In this document: one piece after another, positions 1 through 5,433 of the stretch
Layout: every line of letters starts with the position of its first letter
Numbering within the stretch: position 1 is the stretch's first letter
Origin: Stenotrophomonas sp. WZN-1
Lineage (GTDB): Bacteria; Pseudomonadota; Gammaproteobacteria; Xanthomonadales; Xanthomonadaceae
Length of the DNA stretch: 64,000 nucleotides
Assembly (NCBI RefSeq): GCF_002192255.1
Contig: NZ_CP021768.1
Location: 1,630,001 to 1,694,000, forward strand
Direction of reading: 5' to 3'
The notes under the pieces: model-generated
Database searches by the model: none
The model's input: the letters and a program-made list of their open reading frames with translations, nothing else
Told to the model about the DNA's origin: nothing
Position numbers and translations under genes: made by a program

Positions 1-223
1 CCACATGGCGGAATCGGATCAGCAGGTATGCCCCGACGGGGGCCTCATGCAGGATGGCGCCACTATGGTTCGGCACCGATTCCGGCAACCAGCCCGGAGC
101 ATGCTCGCGCAGCAGGTTCAAGGTCCGGGACCAGTTGATGTAGGAAGCCTGGAACGAGCCGCCGACGATCTTCTCGACCAGTTCAGCGGTAGCCACGCCA
201 GCAAGGTTAGGAATGTCTGCCAT
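1..223 (-). CDS. Single-strand annealing protein, DUF1071/Sak3-like (partial)
   Basis: The N-terminal 74 residues of a protein that runs off the window edge. The start is the ATG at 223-221, with AGGT about 8 nt upstream. The pattern SYINWSRTLNLLREHAPGW, followed by a region ending in a YLLIRFRHV-type strand, resembles the start of DUF1071/Sak3 phage recombinases. These anneal complementary single strands during phage recombination and usually sit beside an exonuclease gene. It is the last visible gene of the leftward operon. The family call rests on a short fragment, so another Erf/Rad52-like annealing protein is possible. Confidence 0.6.
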   Translation of the reverse strand, partial: MADIPNLAGVATAELVEKIVGGSFQASYINWSRTLNLLREHAPGWLPESVPNHSGAILHEAPVGAYLLIRFRHV

Positions 224-227
224 GTCG

Positions 228-341
228 TTACCTGTCGTCAGTCTCGTAGTGGCCGTCCAGGGCTTCCTGTCGGGCGTATTCCTCGCCGTCCTCGTCAGTC
301 ATGGGCGGCATCGCTATCGGGGTTTTCTGCCACTCGTCCAT
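228..341 (-). CDS. Small hypothetical phage protein, 37 aa
   Basis: A 37-residue acidic ORF starting MDEWQKTPIAMPP. It is preceded by AGAGG about 6 nt before the ATG and stops 4 nt before the start of the annealing-protein gene. Its place in a tightly packed leftward operon and its own ribosome-binding site are the only support. No domain is recognised. It follows the tRNA-like element on the same strand. Confidence 0.4.
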   Translation of the reverse strand: MDEWQKTPIAMPPMTDEDGEEYARQEALDGHYETDDR

Positions 342-394
342 CGGTGCCTCTATGTAGGTGCCAGCGCTTGTGAGCGACAGGGCAGGGGATTGGG

Positions 395-452
395 TGGAGG
401 GGCCGGATTCGAACCGGCTCCAGGTTGCGTGTGACCCACCACGCCGCCCTCC
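395..452 (-). tRNA. tRNA-like element lacking a D arm
   Basis: Read on the minus strand, 58 nt fold as a reduced tRNA. A 6-bp acceptor stem (GGAGGG with CCCTCC) and a perfect T arm (GCCGG TTCGAAT CCGGC) are clear. A 5-bp anticodon-like arm (GCGTG with CACGC) closes an 8-nt loop, GTGGGTCA, but no D arm fits. The 3' end reads A followed by CCCA rather than a clean CCA. It lies between two small genes of the leftward operon, so it would be transcribed with them. It may be a decayed phage tRNA (GGG is a possible anticodon) or a tRNA mimic. Confidence 0.4.
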
Positions 453-459
453 GTAGAAC

Positions 460-681
460 TCAGCCCCGCTCGGTGGTGAGCGGCGACTGCTTGAATCGGT
501 CGTTTCGCTTCTTGCGGATGATGTGCAGCTCGTCGTAGATGAAGAACGCATCGATCAGGGCGACAAGTAGTGCGCAGGCCGTGATGTAATACGCCTCGTA
601 CTTGTAGGTGAACCACGCTGCCCAGCAGAGGAAGACGATCAGGCCGATGCACGAAGCCAGTACCATGTAGTGCGCCTTCAT
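460..681 (-). CDS. Small membrane protein, 73 aa
   Basis: A 73-residue protein with two hydrophobic segments: about residues 6-24 (VLASCIGLIVFLCWAAWF) and about 32-48. The C-terminus is basic and charged (IIRKKRNDRFKQ). It is probably an inner-membrane protein with two spans. The ATG overlaps the stop of the upstream gene as ATGA. No family is recognised. The position in the leftward early operon suggests an accessory role such as host takeover or superinfection control, but nothing in the sequence proves it. Confidence 0.6.
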   Translation of the reverse strand: MKAHYMVLASCIGLIVFLCWAAWFTYKYEAYYITACALLVALIDAFFIYDELHIIRKKRNDRFKQSPLTTERG

Positions 682-800
682 TCCTCATCCCCCTGTGCGC
701 AAATACCGTGGTTCGTCTCGTCGGCGTCTACCTCGTCGCCCAGCGGATCGGGCTTCGGGATGGCGGGGAAGAGGCGGTCAAGTTCGGAGTTCGGCGTCAT
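678..800 (-). CDS. Small acidic hypothetical protein, 40 aa
   Basis: A 40-residue acidic protein starting MTPNSELDRLFPAIPKPDP. Its start overlaps the stop of the DUF551-like gene as ATGA, and its stop overlaps the next start in the same way. This unbroken chain of overlaps is the main evidence that it is translated. No domain is visible. Confidence 0.5.
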   Translation of the reverse strand: MTPNSELDRLFPAIPKPDPLGDEVDADETNHGICAQGDEE

Positions 801-1042
801 GCTCCCTCCGGATCTGCAGGAAGTGACTGCCAATGGGTCGGGCGGCTTCCGCGAAGTGCAAACGGGCCAAGCTTGTTATCAGTTACACACCACATCCCAT
901 TGAGGTCGGAATTTCCATCGTCCTCATCCCGCTCTTCGTCGGATGCGTCGTCCTGCAACCACGCAACGAACTGCTGCCCTCCTGCGTAGATGAGTACGGG
1001 GGTGTTCTTTGGCGCAGTAGAAATCGGATTCCAGGTAGTCAC
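797..1042 (-). CDS. DUF551-like phage protein
   Basis: An 81-residue protein with the DUF551 pattern: WNPISTAPKNTPVLIYAGG near the N-terminus, a central acidic stretch, and a C-terminal PTHWQSLPADP. DUF551 proteins are common in phage early operons and have no established function. It starts with GTG at 1042, with GGAG about 9 nt upstream. The start overlaps the preceding stop (GTGA) and the stop overlaps the next ATG. Confidence 0.7.
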   Translation of the reverse strand: MTTWNPISTAPKNTPVLIYAGGQQFVAWLQDDASDEERDEDDGNSDLNGMWCVTDNKLGPFALRGSRPTHWQSLPADPEGA

Positions 1043-1146
1043 GACACAACTCCATTAACGATGAGTGCCAGCTTCGTCAGCACGTAGGCCGCGATCAGCG
1101 CCATTGCTGCCAGCGGGGCGTAGGGGGAGCGGAGGAAGCGGCTCAT
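1039..1146 (-). CDS. Single-span small membrane protein, 35 aa
   Basis: A 35-residue protein consisting of a basic N-terminus (MSRFLRSPYAP) and one hydrophobic segment of about 20 residues (LAAMALIAAYVLTKLALIV). It overlaps both neighbours by 4 nt (ATGA and GTGA). That arrangement supports translation despite the small size. Function unknown. Confidence 0.5.
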   Translation of the reverse strand: MSRFLRSPYAPLAAMALIAAYVLTKLALIVNGVVS

Positions 1147-1340
1147 GGGCGCGGCTCCAAGCTTTGATGCGGGCGTATCTCAGCCGGCCCTGCTACATCG
1201 ACAAACCCAAGAAGCGAATCCGTCCACATATTCTTGTGCCAGTACCATGTCGGCATGTTCTGGAACCAAGTCCACCGGCCGTCGCTATCAAGAACAAGCC
1301 ATTGGGCCCACTCCGGTGCATCCTTCCAATCCGGCTTCAT
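1143..1340 (-). CDS. Hypothetical phage protein, Trp-rich, 65 aa
   Basis: A 65-residue protein unusually rich in tryptophan, with eight W residues (for example PEWAQWLVLDSDGRWTWF and MPTWYWHKNMW). Start and stop overlap the neighbouring genes by 4 nt. The first half resembles short conserved phage proteins of the KPDW-x-APEWAQWL type, whose function is unknown. No membrane segment or metal motif is apparent. Confidence 0.6.
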   Translation of the reverse strand: MKPDWKDAPEWAQWLVLDSDGRWTWFQNMPTWYWHKNMWTDSLLGFVDVAGPAEIRPHQSLEPRP

Positions 1341-1549
1341 TTCAAATTCTCCAGCGCATCCAGCAGCGCGTCGGCTTGATCTGCTGCAAACCTGGCGACC
1401 TCTTGATTGCTCCAGCCGCAGATATCAGGATCAGAGTTGCCAAGAATTCCTTGCATCGCCATCGCCGCAAAAAGCTCGCGCTTGGTCAGGCCAATACCCC
1501 CGTTAATCGAGTATTTGCACGGATAAGCACTGCTATCTCCGCGTTTCAT
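1337..1549 (-). CDS. Conserved phage protein with LTKRELFAAMAMQG motif
   Basis: A 70-residue protein with the motif GLTKRELFAAMAMQGIL followed by an Ala/Asp-rich helix (FAADQADALLDAL). This pattern is widespread in short phage early-operon proteins of unknown role. The ATG at 1549 is chosen over longer in-frame starts because AAGGGGG lies upstream and the ATG overlaps the preceding stop (TGATG). The 3' end overlaps the next gene as ATGA. Confidence 0.65.
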   Translation of the reverse strand: MKRGDSSAYPCKYSINGGIGLTKRELFAAMAMQGILGNSDPDICGWSNQEVARFAADQADALLDALENLK

Positions 1550-1758
1550 CACGCTGCCCCCTTCGGCCCGTGGCCCAGGTTCATGCGCTGGCGGCGGGCG
1601 CGTTCGTACAGTTCGCCCTGCTTCTCGTAGCTGCATCCGGCCTCCATGAACTCGCGCACCACAGCGCGCTCATCCATGTGGTTCGTGTTGGCAAGCCAGC
1701 GGATGTTGCCAAGGCGACGCAGCGCGTCACCGTCCTGCGGGAACGTCAAGGTACTCAT
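1549..1758 (-). CDS. Hypothetical phage protein, 69 aa
   Basis: A 69-residue protein starting MSTLTFPQDGDALRRLGN with a basic C-terminus (ERARRQRMNLGHGPKG). The ATG at 1758 is used because it overlaps the preceding stop (ATGA) and follows AAGGAG. Longer in-frame starts would run into the upstream gene. No domain is recognised. Confidence 0.55.
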   Translation of the reverse strand: MSTLTFPQDGDALRRLGNIRWLANTNHMDERAVVREFMEAGCSYEKQGELYERARRQRMNLGHGPKGAA

Positions 1759-2126
1759 GCCGCGCTCCTTACTTCGGATTGGCTTGCCTCGTTCTGCGCC
1801 ACTTCCTCGCGGGCCTTGTCTTCGGCCCACTCGCGCAGGATCGGGTTGATGTAGGACTGCAGGTCGGACGCCAGCGCGTTGGCTGCGTCGGCGATGCCAC
1901 GGTCGGTCTCGGTGTTGCGGTAGGCGCAGAGGAAGACCCAGGTAGCCCGGACGTGATCCTCACCGTCGCCGTAGGCCATGAACTCCTTCACCGCCTCAAC
2001 GATCTTTTCGTCGTCGCGCTGGTACTCGGCCAGAAGCTCGGCGGCTCGCTCGGCGATATGCACCTCGCGCGGATCACGGAAATCCTCTTCCGAGTCGCGC
2101 CGGGAAATGTGCCAGTCGGCGTTCAT
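1755..2126 (-). CDS. Hypothetical phage protein, 123 aa
   Basis: A 123-residue, mostly helical, charged protein with a central region HIAERAAELLAEYQRDDEKI and a C-terminus rich in E, A and R. There is no signal peptide or membrane segment. It overlaps both neighbours as ATGA within the leftward operon. Function unknown. Confidence 0.6.
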   Translation of the reverse strand: MNADWHISRRDSEEDFRDPREVHIAERAAELLAEYQRDDEKIVEAVKEFMAYGDGEDHVRATWVFLCAYRNTETDRGIADAANALASDLQSYINPILREWAEDKAREEVAQNEASQSEVRSAA

Positions 2127-2428
2127 GCGGCACCGCCTTTGACGCGGGCGAGGGCGTTCGGGGTGATCCGCCAGTGCAGCTCAGCATCAGCAGCTGCGCC
2201 GCACTCGCGCCAGGACGGCGCCACGGCTACTCGCTCAACTTCGCCGGCACGCTCCGCCTTTTTCAGTGCCGCACGGACCTGGGCTGTGGTTGCAGGGCGG
2301 AGGTGGGATCGGATGACGCTCGTAGAACGCGGGATGTTGAACTCCGCGACAACGCGCCGGGCCTCAAAGCCGCCGCCGAACGAGCACAGCGTCACCATGG
2401 CGGCCAGCACATCGACAGGGGCGCTCAT
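2123..2428 (-). CDS. Putative winged-helix-like phage protein
   Basis: A 101-residue protein. The segment FNIPRSTSVIRSHLRPATTAQ followed by VRAALKKAERAGEVERV looks like a helix-turn-helix or winged-helix core. The end, WRITPNALARVKG, matches a typical C-terminal strand of small phage DNA-binding proteins. This is a by-eye fold suggestion, not a family assignment. It is the second gene of the leftward operon and overlaps both neighbours by 4 nt. Confidence 0.5.
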   Translation of the reverse strand: MSAPVDVLAAMVTLCSFGGGFEARRVVAEFNIPRSTSVIRSHLRPATTAQVRAALKKAERAGEVERVAVAPSWRECGAAADAELHWRITPNALARVKGGAA

Positions 2429-3225
2429 ACCTCACCCGCCTTACCAGCAGCGATCAGCTCACCTTCCAGCGGAAGACCGAAAGCGCCACGAACCATCTTG
2501 TTAAAGCGCTCGCGCTGGGCGTCCCATGCGGCGTCCCATGCGGCGTCCCGTGCGGCGGCCCATGCGGCGTCCCATGCGGCGTCCCGTGCGGCGGCCCATG
2601 CGGCGGCCCGTGCGGCGTCCCATGCGGCGTCCCATGCGGCGTCCCGTGCGGCGGCCCATGCGGCGGCCCGTGCGGCGTCCCATGCGGCGTCCCGTGCGGC
2701 GGCCCATGCGGCGGCCCATGCGGCGGCCCGTGCGGCGGCCCGTGCGGCGGCCCGTGCGGCGGCCCATGCGGCGGCCCGTGCGGCGGCCCGTGCGGCGGCC
2801 CGTGCGGCGGCCCATGCGGCGGCCCGTGCGGCGGCCCATGCGGCGGCCCGGAGCGACTCATCACCCGTGGTCAGATACTGCCGAACCACTTCTGGCGCAT
2901 CCCACAACTCGATGGCCTGCAGAGCAGACCAGCGTGCGAACTCGCGCATCAGCGGCTCGGCGTCAATGCGCTTGATGATCCGGCGCTCGCTGGCAGCCAC
3001 CTTGTCATCACCGCGAACGATGGCTCCGCTCAGCTCGACCAAGCACAGGGTGTTGCCCGGCGCGTACTGCAGGGCGTCGAATGCGTCGATGCTTGCATGC
3101 AGGCCCTGGGCGCACAGTTCAACGTCGCCGTCGTGTACCAGCAGCTCGCCGTCAGCCGGGACCGGCCGACCGTCGCGGAGGGTGTCGGCGACGAAGTGGA
3201 ATGCGGTGAGGACTTCCTGGCTCAT
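2425..3225 (-). CDS. Phage protein with AAW/AAR tetrapeptide repeats
   Basis: A 266-residue protein. Residues 1 to about 130 form a globular domain resembling the DUF7666-type N-terminus of phage proteins (motifs CAQGLHAS, NTLCLVELSG, DKVAASERRIIKRI). Residues of about 131-240 are 28 tandem tetrapeptides of the form x-A-A-W/R with x = A or D. A short tail (MVRGAFGLPLEGELIAAGK) follows. The ATG at 3225 is preferred over an upstream in-frame TTG because GGAG lies 6 nt before it. It is the first gene behind the operator-controlled leftward promoter, so it should be made early. The repeat would form a long helix with aromatic and basic residues on fixed faces. Function unknown. Confidence 0.8.
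   Translation of the reverse strand: MSQEVLTAFHFVADTLRDGRPVPADGELLVHDGDVELCAQGLHASIDAFDALQYAPGNTLCLVELSGAIVRGDDKVAASERRIIKRIDAEPLMREFARWSALQAIELWDAPEVVRQYLTTGDESLRAAAWAAARAAAWAAARAAARAAARAAAWAAARAAARAAARAAAWAAAWAAARDAAWDAARAAAWAAARDAAWDAAWDAARAAAWAAARDAAWDAAWAAARDAAWDAAWDAQRERFNKMVRGAFGLPLEGELIAAGKAGEV
2518..2853 (-). repeat. 28 tandem 12-bp repeats within a gene
   Basis: Twenty-eight uninterrupted 12-bp units. On the plus strand the unit reads GCGGC(G/T)(G/T)CCC(A/G)T-like, with only two variable positions. One transition toggles Trp (TGG) and Arg (CGG). One transversion toggles Asp (GAC) and Ala (GCC). No unit is out of phase. The pattern leaves all frames free of stops, which explains the long spurious ORFs here. 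Confidence 0.95.
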
Positions 3226-3276
3226 CTCGATCTCCAAGCCCCGGCCCGGGATGGGCTGTGGTGTGGCGTTGGGAGA

Positions 3277-3305
3277 ACAATAGGCGCACCTATGGAGATG
3301 CGCAA
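3277..3305 (-). promoter_or_regulatory. Leftward early promoter
   Basis: On the minus strand, TTGCGC (3305-3300) and TATTGT (3282-3277) are separated by exactly 17 nt, upstream of the first leftward gene. The -35 box touches one ATAGG-N4-CCTAT operator and the -10 box overlaps another. A protein bound to either site would block RNA polymerase. This corresponds in role to a lambda-type PL promoter. Confidence 0.65.
3280..3293. promoter_or_regulatory. Operator, leftward promoter proximal
   Basis: Perfect 14-bp palindromic site ATAGGCGCACCTAT, with conserved arms ATAGG/CCTAT and a 4-bp spacer. It overlaps the -10 box of the leftward promoter. It is centred 25 bp from the next copy. Confidence 0.75.
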
Positions 3306-3318
3306 TAGGCCAGCCTAT
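3305..3318. promoter_or_regulatory. Operator, leftward promoter distal
   Basis: ATAGGCCAGCCTAT, with the same conserved arms and a different 4-bp spacer. It abuts the -35 box of the leftward promoter. The spacing of 25 bp, centre to centre, from the other leftward site matches that found at the repressor/Cro region. Confidence 0.75.
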
Positions 3319-3334
3319 ATTTCAGGGCATAAAA

Positions 3335-3362
3335 TTCTGAACAGATAACTTTTTGTTCAGAA
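3335..3362 (-). terminator. Terminator of the lysogenic (repressor) transcript
   Basis: A perfect 9-bp inverted repeat (TTCTGAACA with TGTTCAGAA) around a 10-nt loop, followed on the minus strand by TTTTA. It starts 15 nt after the stop of the last gene of the repressor operon and precedes the leftward promoter. The stem is AT-rich, so termination may be partial. A regulatory palindrome is an alternative. Confidence 0.5.
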
Positions 3363-3376
3363 TCAAAGAGCGGTGG

Positions 3377-3793
3377 TCACCACGTGTGGCATGTTGTCAT
3401 GCCTTCGAAGCTATTGCAGGTCGTGGTCGTTGGGACCGGCCTGGTTTGGCGCTGTAGCTGCTGCTGCCGTTGAAGCTCGAGATATGCGTCAGCCGCTTGA
3501 CCAATCCTCTGGCGCATCGATGGCTTAGGCTCCGGCGCAGGAGGTTGGGGTGTTGCTGCTTTCGCCTGCATAAAGCCGATGCGGGCCTCGGCAATCTTGA
3601 TGTACATGTCTGCCGGAGCGCATGTCTCCGAGCGGCGCTCCAGCTCAGGCCTAACGCTATCCTTCACTTCCTGGCTACCAGTGATCATGCCGACAGCCAT
3701 CGCGATGCAAAGTTCATCGCTAGGAACAGCCTGAATGCCATCTGCCGCATTTGCGCTAGCGGCAGAGAGCAGGGCCAGCGCGATCAGTTTCAC
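3377..3793 (-). CDS. Exported protein, possible lysogenic conversion
   Basis: A 138-residue protein with a short Sec-type signal peptide (MKLIALALLSAASANAADG, cleavage near residue 16). The mature part has a Pro-rich linker (TPQPPAPEPKP), a Gln-rich helix (LELQRQQQLQRQ) and five cysteines outside the signal, among them a pair near the end. It starts with GTG at 3793, overlapping the upstream stop (GTGA). It is the last gene on the repressor strand before a terminator. A periplasmic role in the lysogen is inferred; no family is recognised. Confidence 0.65.
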   Translation of the reverse strand: MKLIALALLSAASANAADGIQAVPSDELCIAMAVGMITGSQEVKDSVRPELERRSETCAPADMYIKIAEARIGFMQAKAATPQPPAPEPKPSMRQRIGQAADAYLELQRQQQLQRQTRPVPTTTTCNSFEGMTTCHTW

Positions 3794-4236
3794 TTTGTGT
3801 CCTCCGCCAGCCTAGCGAGGACTCCGTCAGTGTCCTCAACCTGGAAAGGACCTGAGCTAACAAGAGGCTGTGCATCAGACTCAAACGCAAGCGTTTTGCT
3901 GAGCGGAATCAGCTGCATGACCTGGTCGAAGTTGCTGATTGCAAAGAACGCGGGATCCTCGCCTTCTCTGGGGAAGCACTGGACCTTGGAGGGAATGGGG
4001 ACTCCGTCCGTAATGATCTTGATATCAAACTGTCCCGCCGCGCGGCACTCCTTCTTGGTCTTGATGACCCACACGCAAGCGCCGCCAGATTCCTTACAGG
4101 TCACACCAAACTGGTTTCCATGCTTATCCATGGTCGAGGCCGCCCTGAATCCGGAAGCCGAGTCAGGCTTCCAGTTCCCGGCCTGCGCAGTTGCAGATGC
4201 AAGCACAGCAATGGCAAACAAGCTCAAGCGCATCAT
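3790..4236 (-). CDS. Exported protein, possible lysogenic conversion
   Basis: A 148-residue protein with a clear signal peptide (MMRLSLFAIAVLASATAQA, cleavage after AQA). The mature region has a repeated Cys pattern (GVTCKESGGACVWV, KKECRAAG, KVQCFPREG) that could form two disulfides. The ATG at 4236 is chosen because GGGAG lies 8 nt upstream; an in-frame GTG at 4245 overlaps that site. It sits downstream of the repressor on the same strand and overlaps the next exported-protein gene by 4 nt. No family is recognised. Confidence 0.65.
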   Translation of the reverse strand: MMRLSLFAIAVLASATAQAGNWKPDSASGFRAASTMDKHGNQFGVTCKESGGACVWVIKTKKECRAAGQFDIKIITDGVPIPSKVQCFPREGEDPAFFAISNFDQVMQLIPLSKTLAFESDAQPLVSSGPFQVEDTDGVLARLAEDTK

Positions 4237-4251
4237 GACGCACACTCCCTG

Positions 4252-4605
4252 TTAGTCGAACGTTGATGAAATAAGACCGGCATCCTCAAACGAGATGCCC
4301 TCTCGAATGCAGTCCTCTGCCCGCTCCATGTTCCTGTGCAACGCAACTAGGTGGTCATCATCAAGTTGTTCAATACCCGCCAAGCCAAAGCATGCTTGAT
4401 CGATGATGACTTGGGTGGCTCGGCCTCTCCTCCACCGGATGTGGCGGATCATCTTGCAATGCGACTCCCTCGTAATGGCATCAAGCCCCAGCGGGGGAGG
4501 GTGACACTCGACCAGTCGCAGTCCGGGGCGCCTACGCGACCCCAACCTTTCGGACAACTTGCTTTCCAGCAGATCCACGATCCTGCTTACCCGATCCTCG
4601 TCCAT
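4252..4605 (-). CDS. Hypothetical protein of repressor operon
   Basis: A 117-residue basic protein with helical ends (MDEDRVSRIVDLLESKLSERL and ALHRNMERAEDCIREGI) and a central Arg-rich stretch (RHIRWRRGRATQ). It has a strong ribosome-binding site (GGAGAGGGGCG just before ATG). It overlaps the last 74 nt of the repressor gene in another frame. No family is recognised. Its place in the lysogenic transcript suggests a role in maintaining or modulating lysogeny. Confidence 0.5.
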   Translation of the reverse strand: MDEDRVSRIVDLLESKLSERLGSRRRPGLRLVECHPPPLGLDAITRESHCKMIRHIRWRRGRATQVIIDQACFGLAGIEQLDDDHLVALHRNMERAEDCIREGISFEDAGLISSTFD

Positions 4606-5083
4606 CGCCCCTCTCCAATCTCTTAGCTACCAGGTCAATGACCGTGGCCGTGAACGCCACGTTCGCCTCTTGGCTTGGATTGACAGGCATCTGATCGAGC
4701 AGGGCATAGACCTCGGCAAACACGTCCGCGTCTTCCACCGGGTCAAAAGCTACCCCGCGCCGCTCGAAGACAGTCCTTAGAATCTTCGCCGTCTCAGCAA
4801 TCTTAGAGACGTCCATTCGCACAGGCTGAGAAGCTTCCGCGTCCCGGTTGAACCAGTCAGATCCGGTCATGATCCACTCGGGGGTAACGCCAAGGTAGCG
4901 GGCTGCTGCGATGAGGTTGTCCGCCATGATCATCTGGGTGGCGGGCTTGGACTCGTTGTCGTTGAACCATTGGGAAATGGACGGCTGCGCCTTCCCACAG
5001 GCCTTTGCGAGCCCAGTCTTTGTAAGGCCTCGCGCCCTCCCTTCACGGAGGACCGCCTCGATTCGTTCTGCCCAAGGTTCCAT
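4532..5083 (-). CDS. Phage repressor, HTH (CI-position)
   Basis: A 183-residue protein with an N-terminal XRE-type helix-turn-helix (about residues 18-42: LTKTGLAKACGKAQPSISQWF). It is divergent from a Cro-like gene across three operator copies. It lacks the S24/LexA-type autoprotease domain of lambda CI: there is no A-G cleavage site and no Ser/Lys pair. Release from lysogeny therefore probably does not use RecA-stimulated self-cleavage. The ATG directly abuts an operator and has no ribosome-binding site, so the mRNA may be leaderless and self-regulated. Confidence 0.8.
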   Translation of the reverse strand: MEPWAERIEAVLREGRARGLTKTGLAKACGKAQPSISQWFNDNESKPATQMIMADNLIAAARYLGVTPEWIMTGSDWFNRDAEASQPVRMDVSKIAETAKILRTVFERRGVAFDPVEDADVFAEVYALLDQMPVNPSQEANVAFTATVIDLVAKRLERGDGRGSGKQDRGSAGKQVVRKVGVA

Positions 5084-5096
5084 TAGGCAAGCCTAC
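5083..5096. promoter_or_regulatory. Operator at repressor start
   Basis: TTAGGCAAGCCTAC, an imperfect copy of ATAGG-N4-CCTAT with the outer base pair changed. It begins at the first base of the repressor start codon, so binding here would act on repressor transcription. Its centre is 25 bp from the middle operator. Confidence 0.6.
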
Positions 5097-5107
5097 TGAA
5101 AAGAAAA

Positions 5108-5121
5108 ATAGGCGAGCCTAT
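5108..5121. promoter_or_regulatory. Operator, middle copy
   Basis: ATAGGCGAGCCTAT, a perfect consensus site. Its last base is the first base of the TTGACA -35 box of the rightward promoter. It lies centrally between the repressor and Cro-like starts. Confidence 0.75.
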
Positions 5122-5148
5122 TGACACGGCCATAGGTGAGCCTATACT
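5121..5148 (+). promoter_or_regulatory. Rightward early promoter
   Basis: TTGACA (5121-5126) and TATACT (5143-5148) with a 16-nt spacer, close to the sigma-70 consensus. Operators overlap both hexamers. The expected transcription start is at or next to the ATG at 5155, so the first gene would be read from a leaderless mRNA. It is equivalent in role to PR of lambdoid phages. Confidence 0.75.
5132..5145. promoter_or_regulatory. Operator over rightward -10 box
   Basis: ATAGGTGAGCCTAT, a perfect consensus site. Its right arm forms the first three bases of the TATACT -10 box. It is centred 24 bp from the middle operator. Confidence 0.75.
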
Positions 5149-5154
5149 CGCGTC

Positions 5155-5349
5155 ATGGACAGCCAAAAGCTCATCGCCGCACTGGGTGGAACGGCAGCAG
5201 TTGCTCGCCTTTTCGATATCAAGCCGCCGTCTGTTAGCGAGTGGAAGCAGGAGGGCCGGGGAATTCCTAAGGCCCGCCTGCAAACGCTCCGCCTGCTGCG
5301 TCCTGACCTGTTCCAGTCCCTGGAAGGGGAGCAAGACCGTGCTGCGTAA
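5155..5349 (+). CDS. Cro-like regulator
   Basis: A 64-residue protein of the YdaS/Cro type. The helix-turn-helix spans about residues 11-33 (GTAAVARLFDIKPPSVSEWK), followed by a short C-terminal helix (LQTLRLLRPDLF). It is the first gene of the rightward transcript, opposite the repressor, and should compete for the same ATAGG-N4-CCTAT sites. There is no ribosome-binding site and the ATG coincides with the predicted transcription start, so leaderless translation is likely. Confidence 0.8.
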   Translation: MDSQKLIAALGGTAAVARLFDIKPPSVSEWKQEGRGIPKARLQTLRLLRPDLFQSLEGEQDRAA

Positions 5350-5367
5350 CTGATCCATCTCTCTCTC

Positions 5368-5400
5368 GGCTCGTTCCCTCGTGGGACGGGCCTTCTTTTT
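5368..5400 (+). terminator. Terminator after cro-like gene
   Basis: A GC-rich stem (GGCTCG with a bulged T, TCCC, loop TCGT, GGGA, CGGGCC) is followed by TTCTTTTT. It lies between the Cro-like gene and the CII-position gene, where lambdoid phages carry tR1. Downstream early genes would depend on read-through or antitermination. Confidence 0.6.
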
Positions 5401-5433
5401 CGCCTTAGCCCTCGTGTTAACGGAAGTGAACGG

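Noticed and set aside
395..452. tRNA-like element as the left attachment site
   Set aside because: Only the generic T-arm sequence resembles the tRNA-Leu end. Acceptor and flanks differ, and phage genes continue on its left side.
2518..2853. CRISPR array
   Set aside because: The repeats are contiguous 12-mers without spacers and lie in phase inside a gene. No cas genes are present.
2174..3283. Long plus-strand ORF (369 aa) and several others of 110-150 aa across 2454-2975
   Set aside because: They arise because the 12-bp repeat contains no stop in any frame. The minus-strand frame has the coupled starts, the ribosome-binding site and a globular N-terminal domain.
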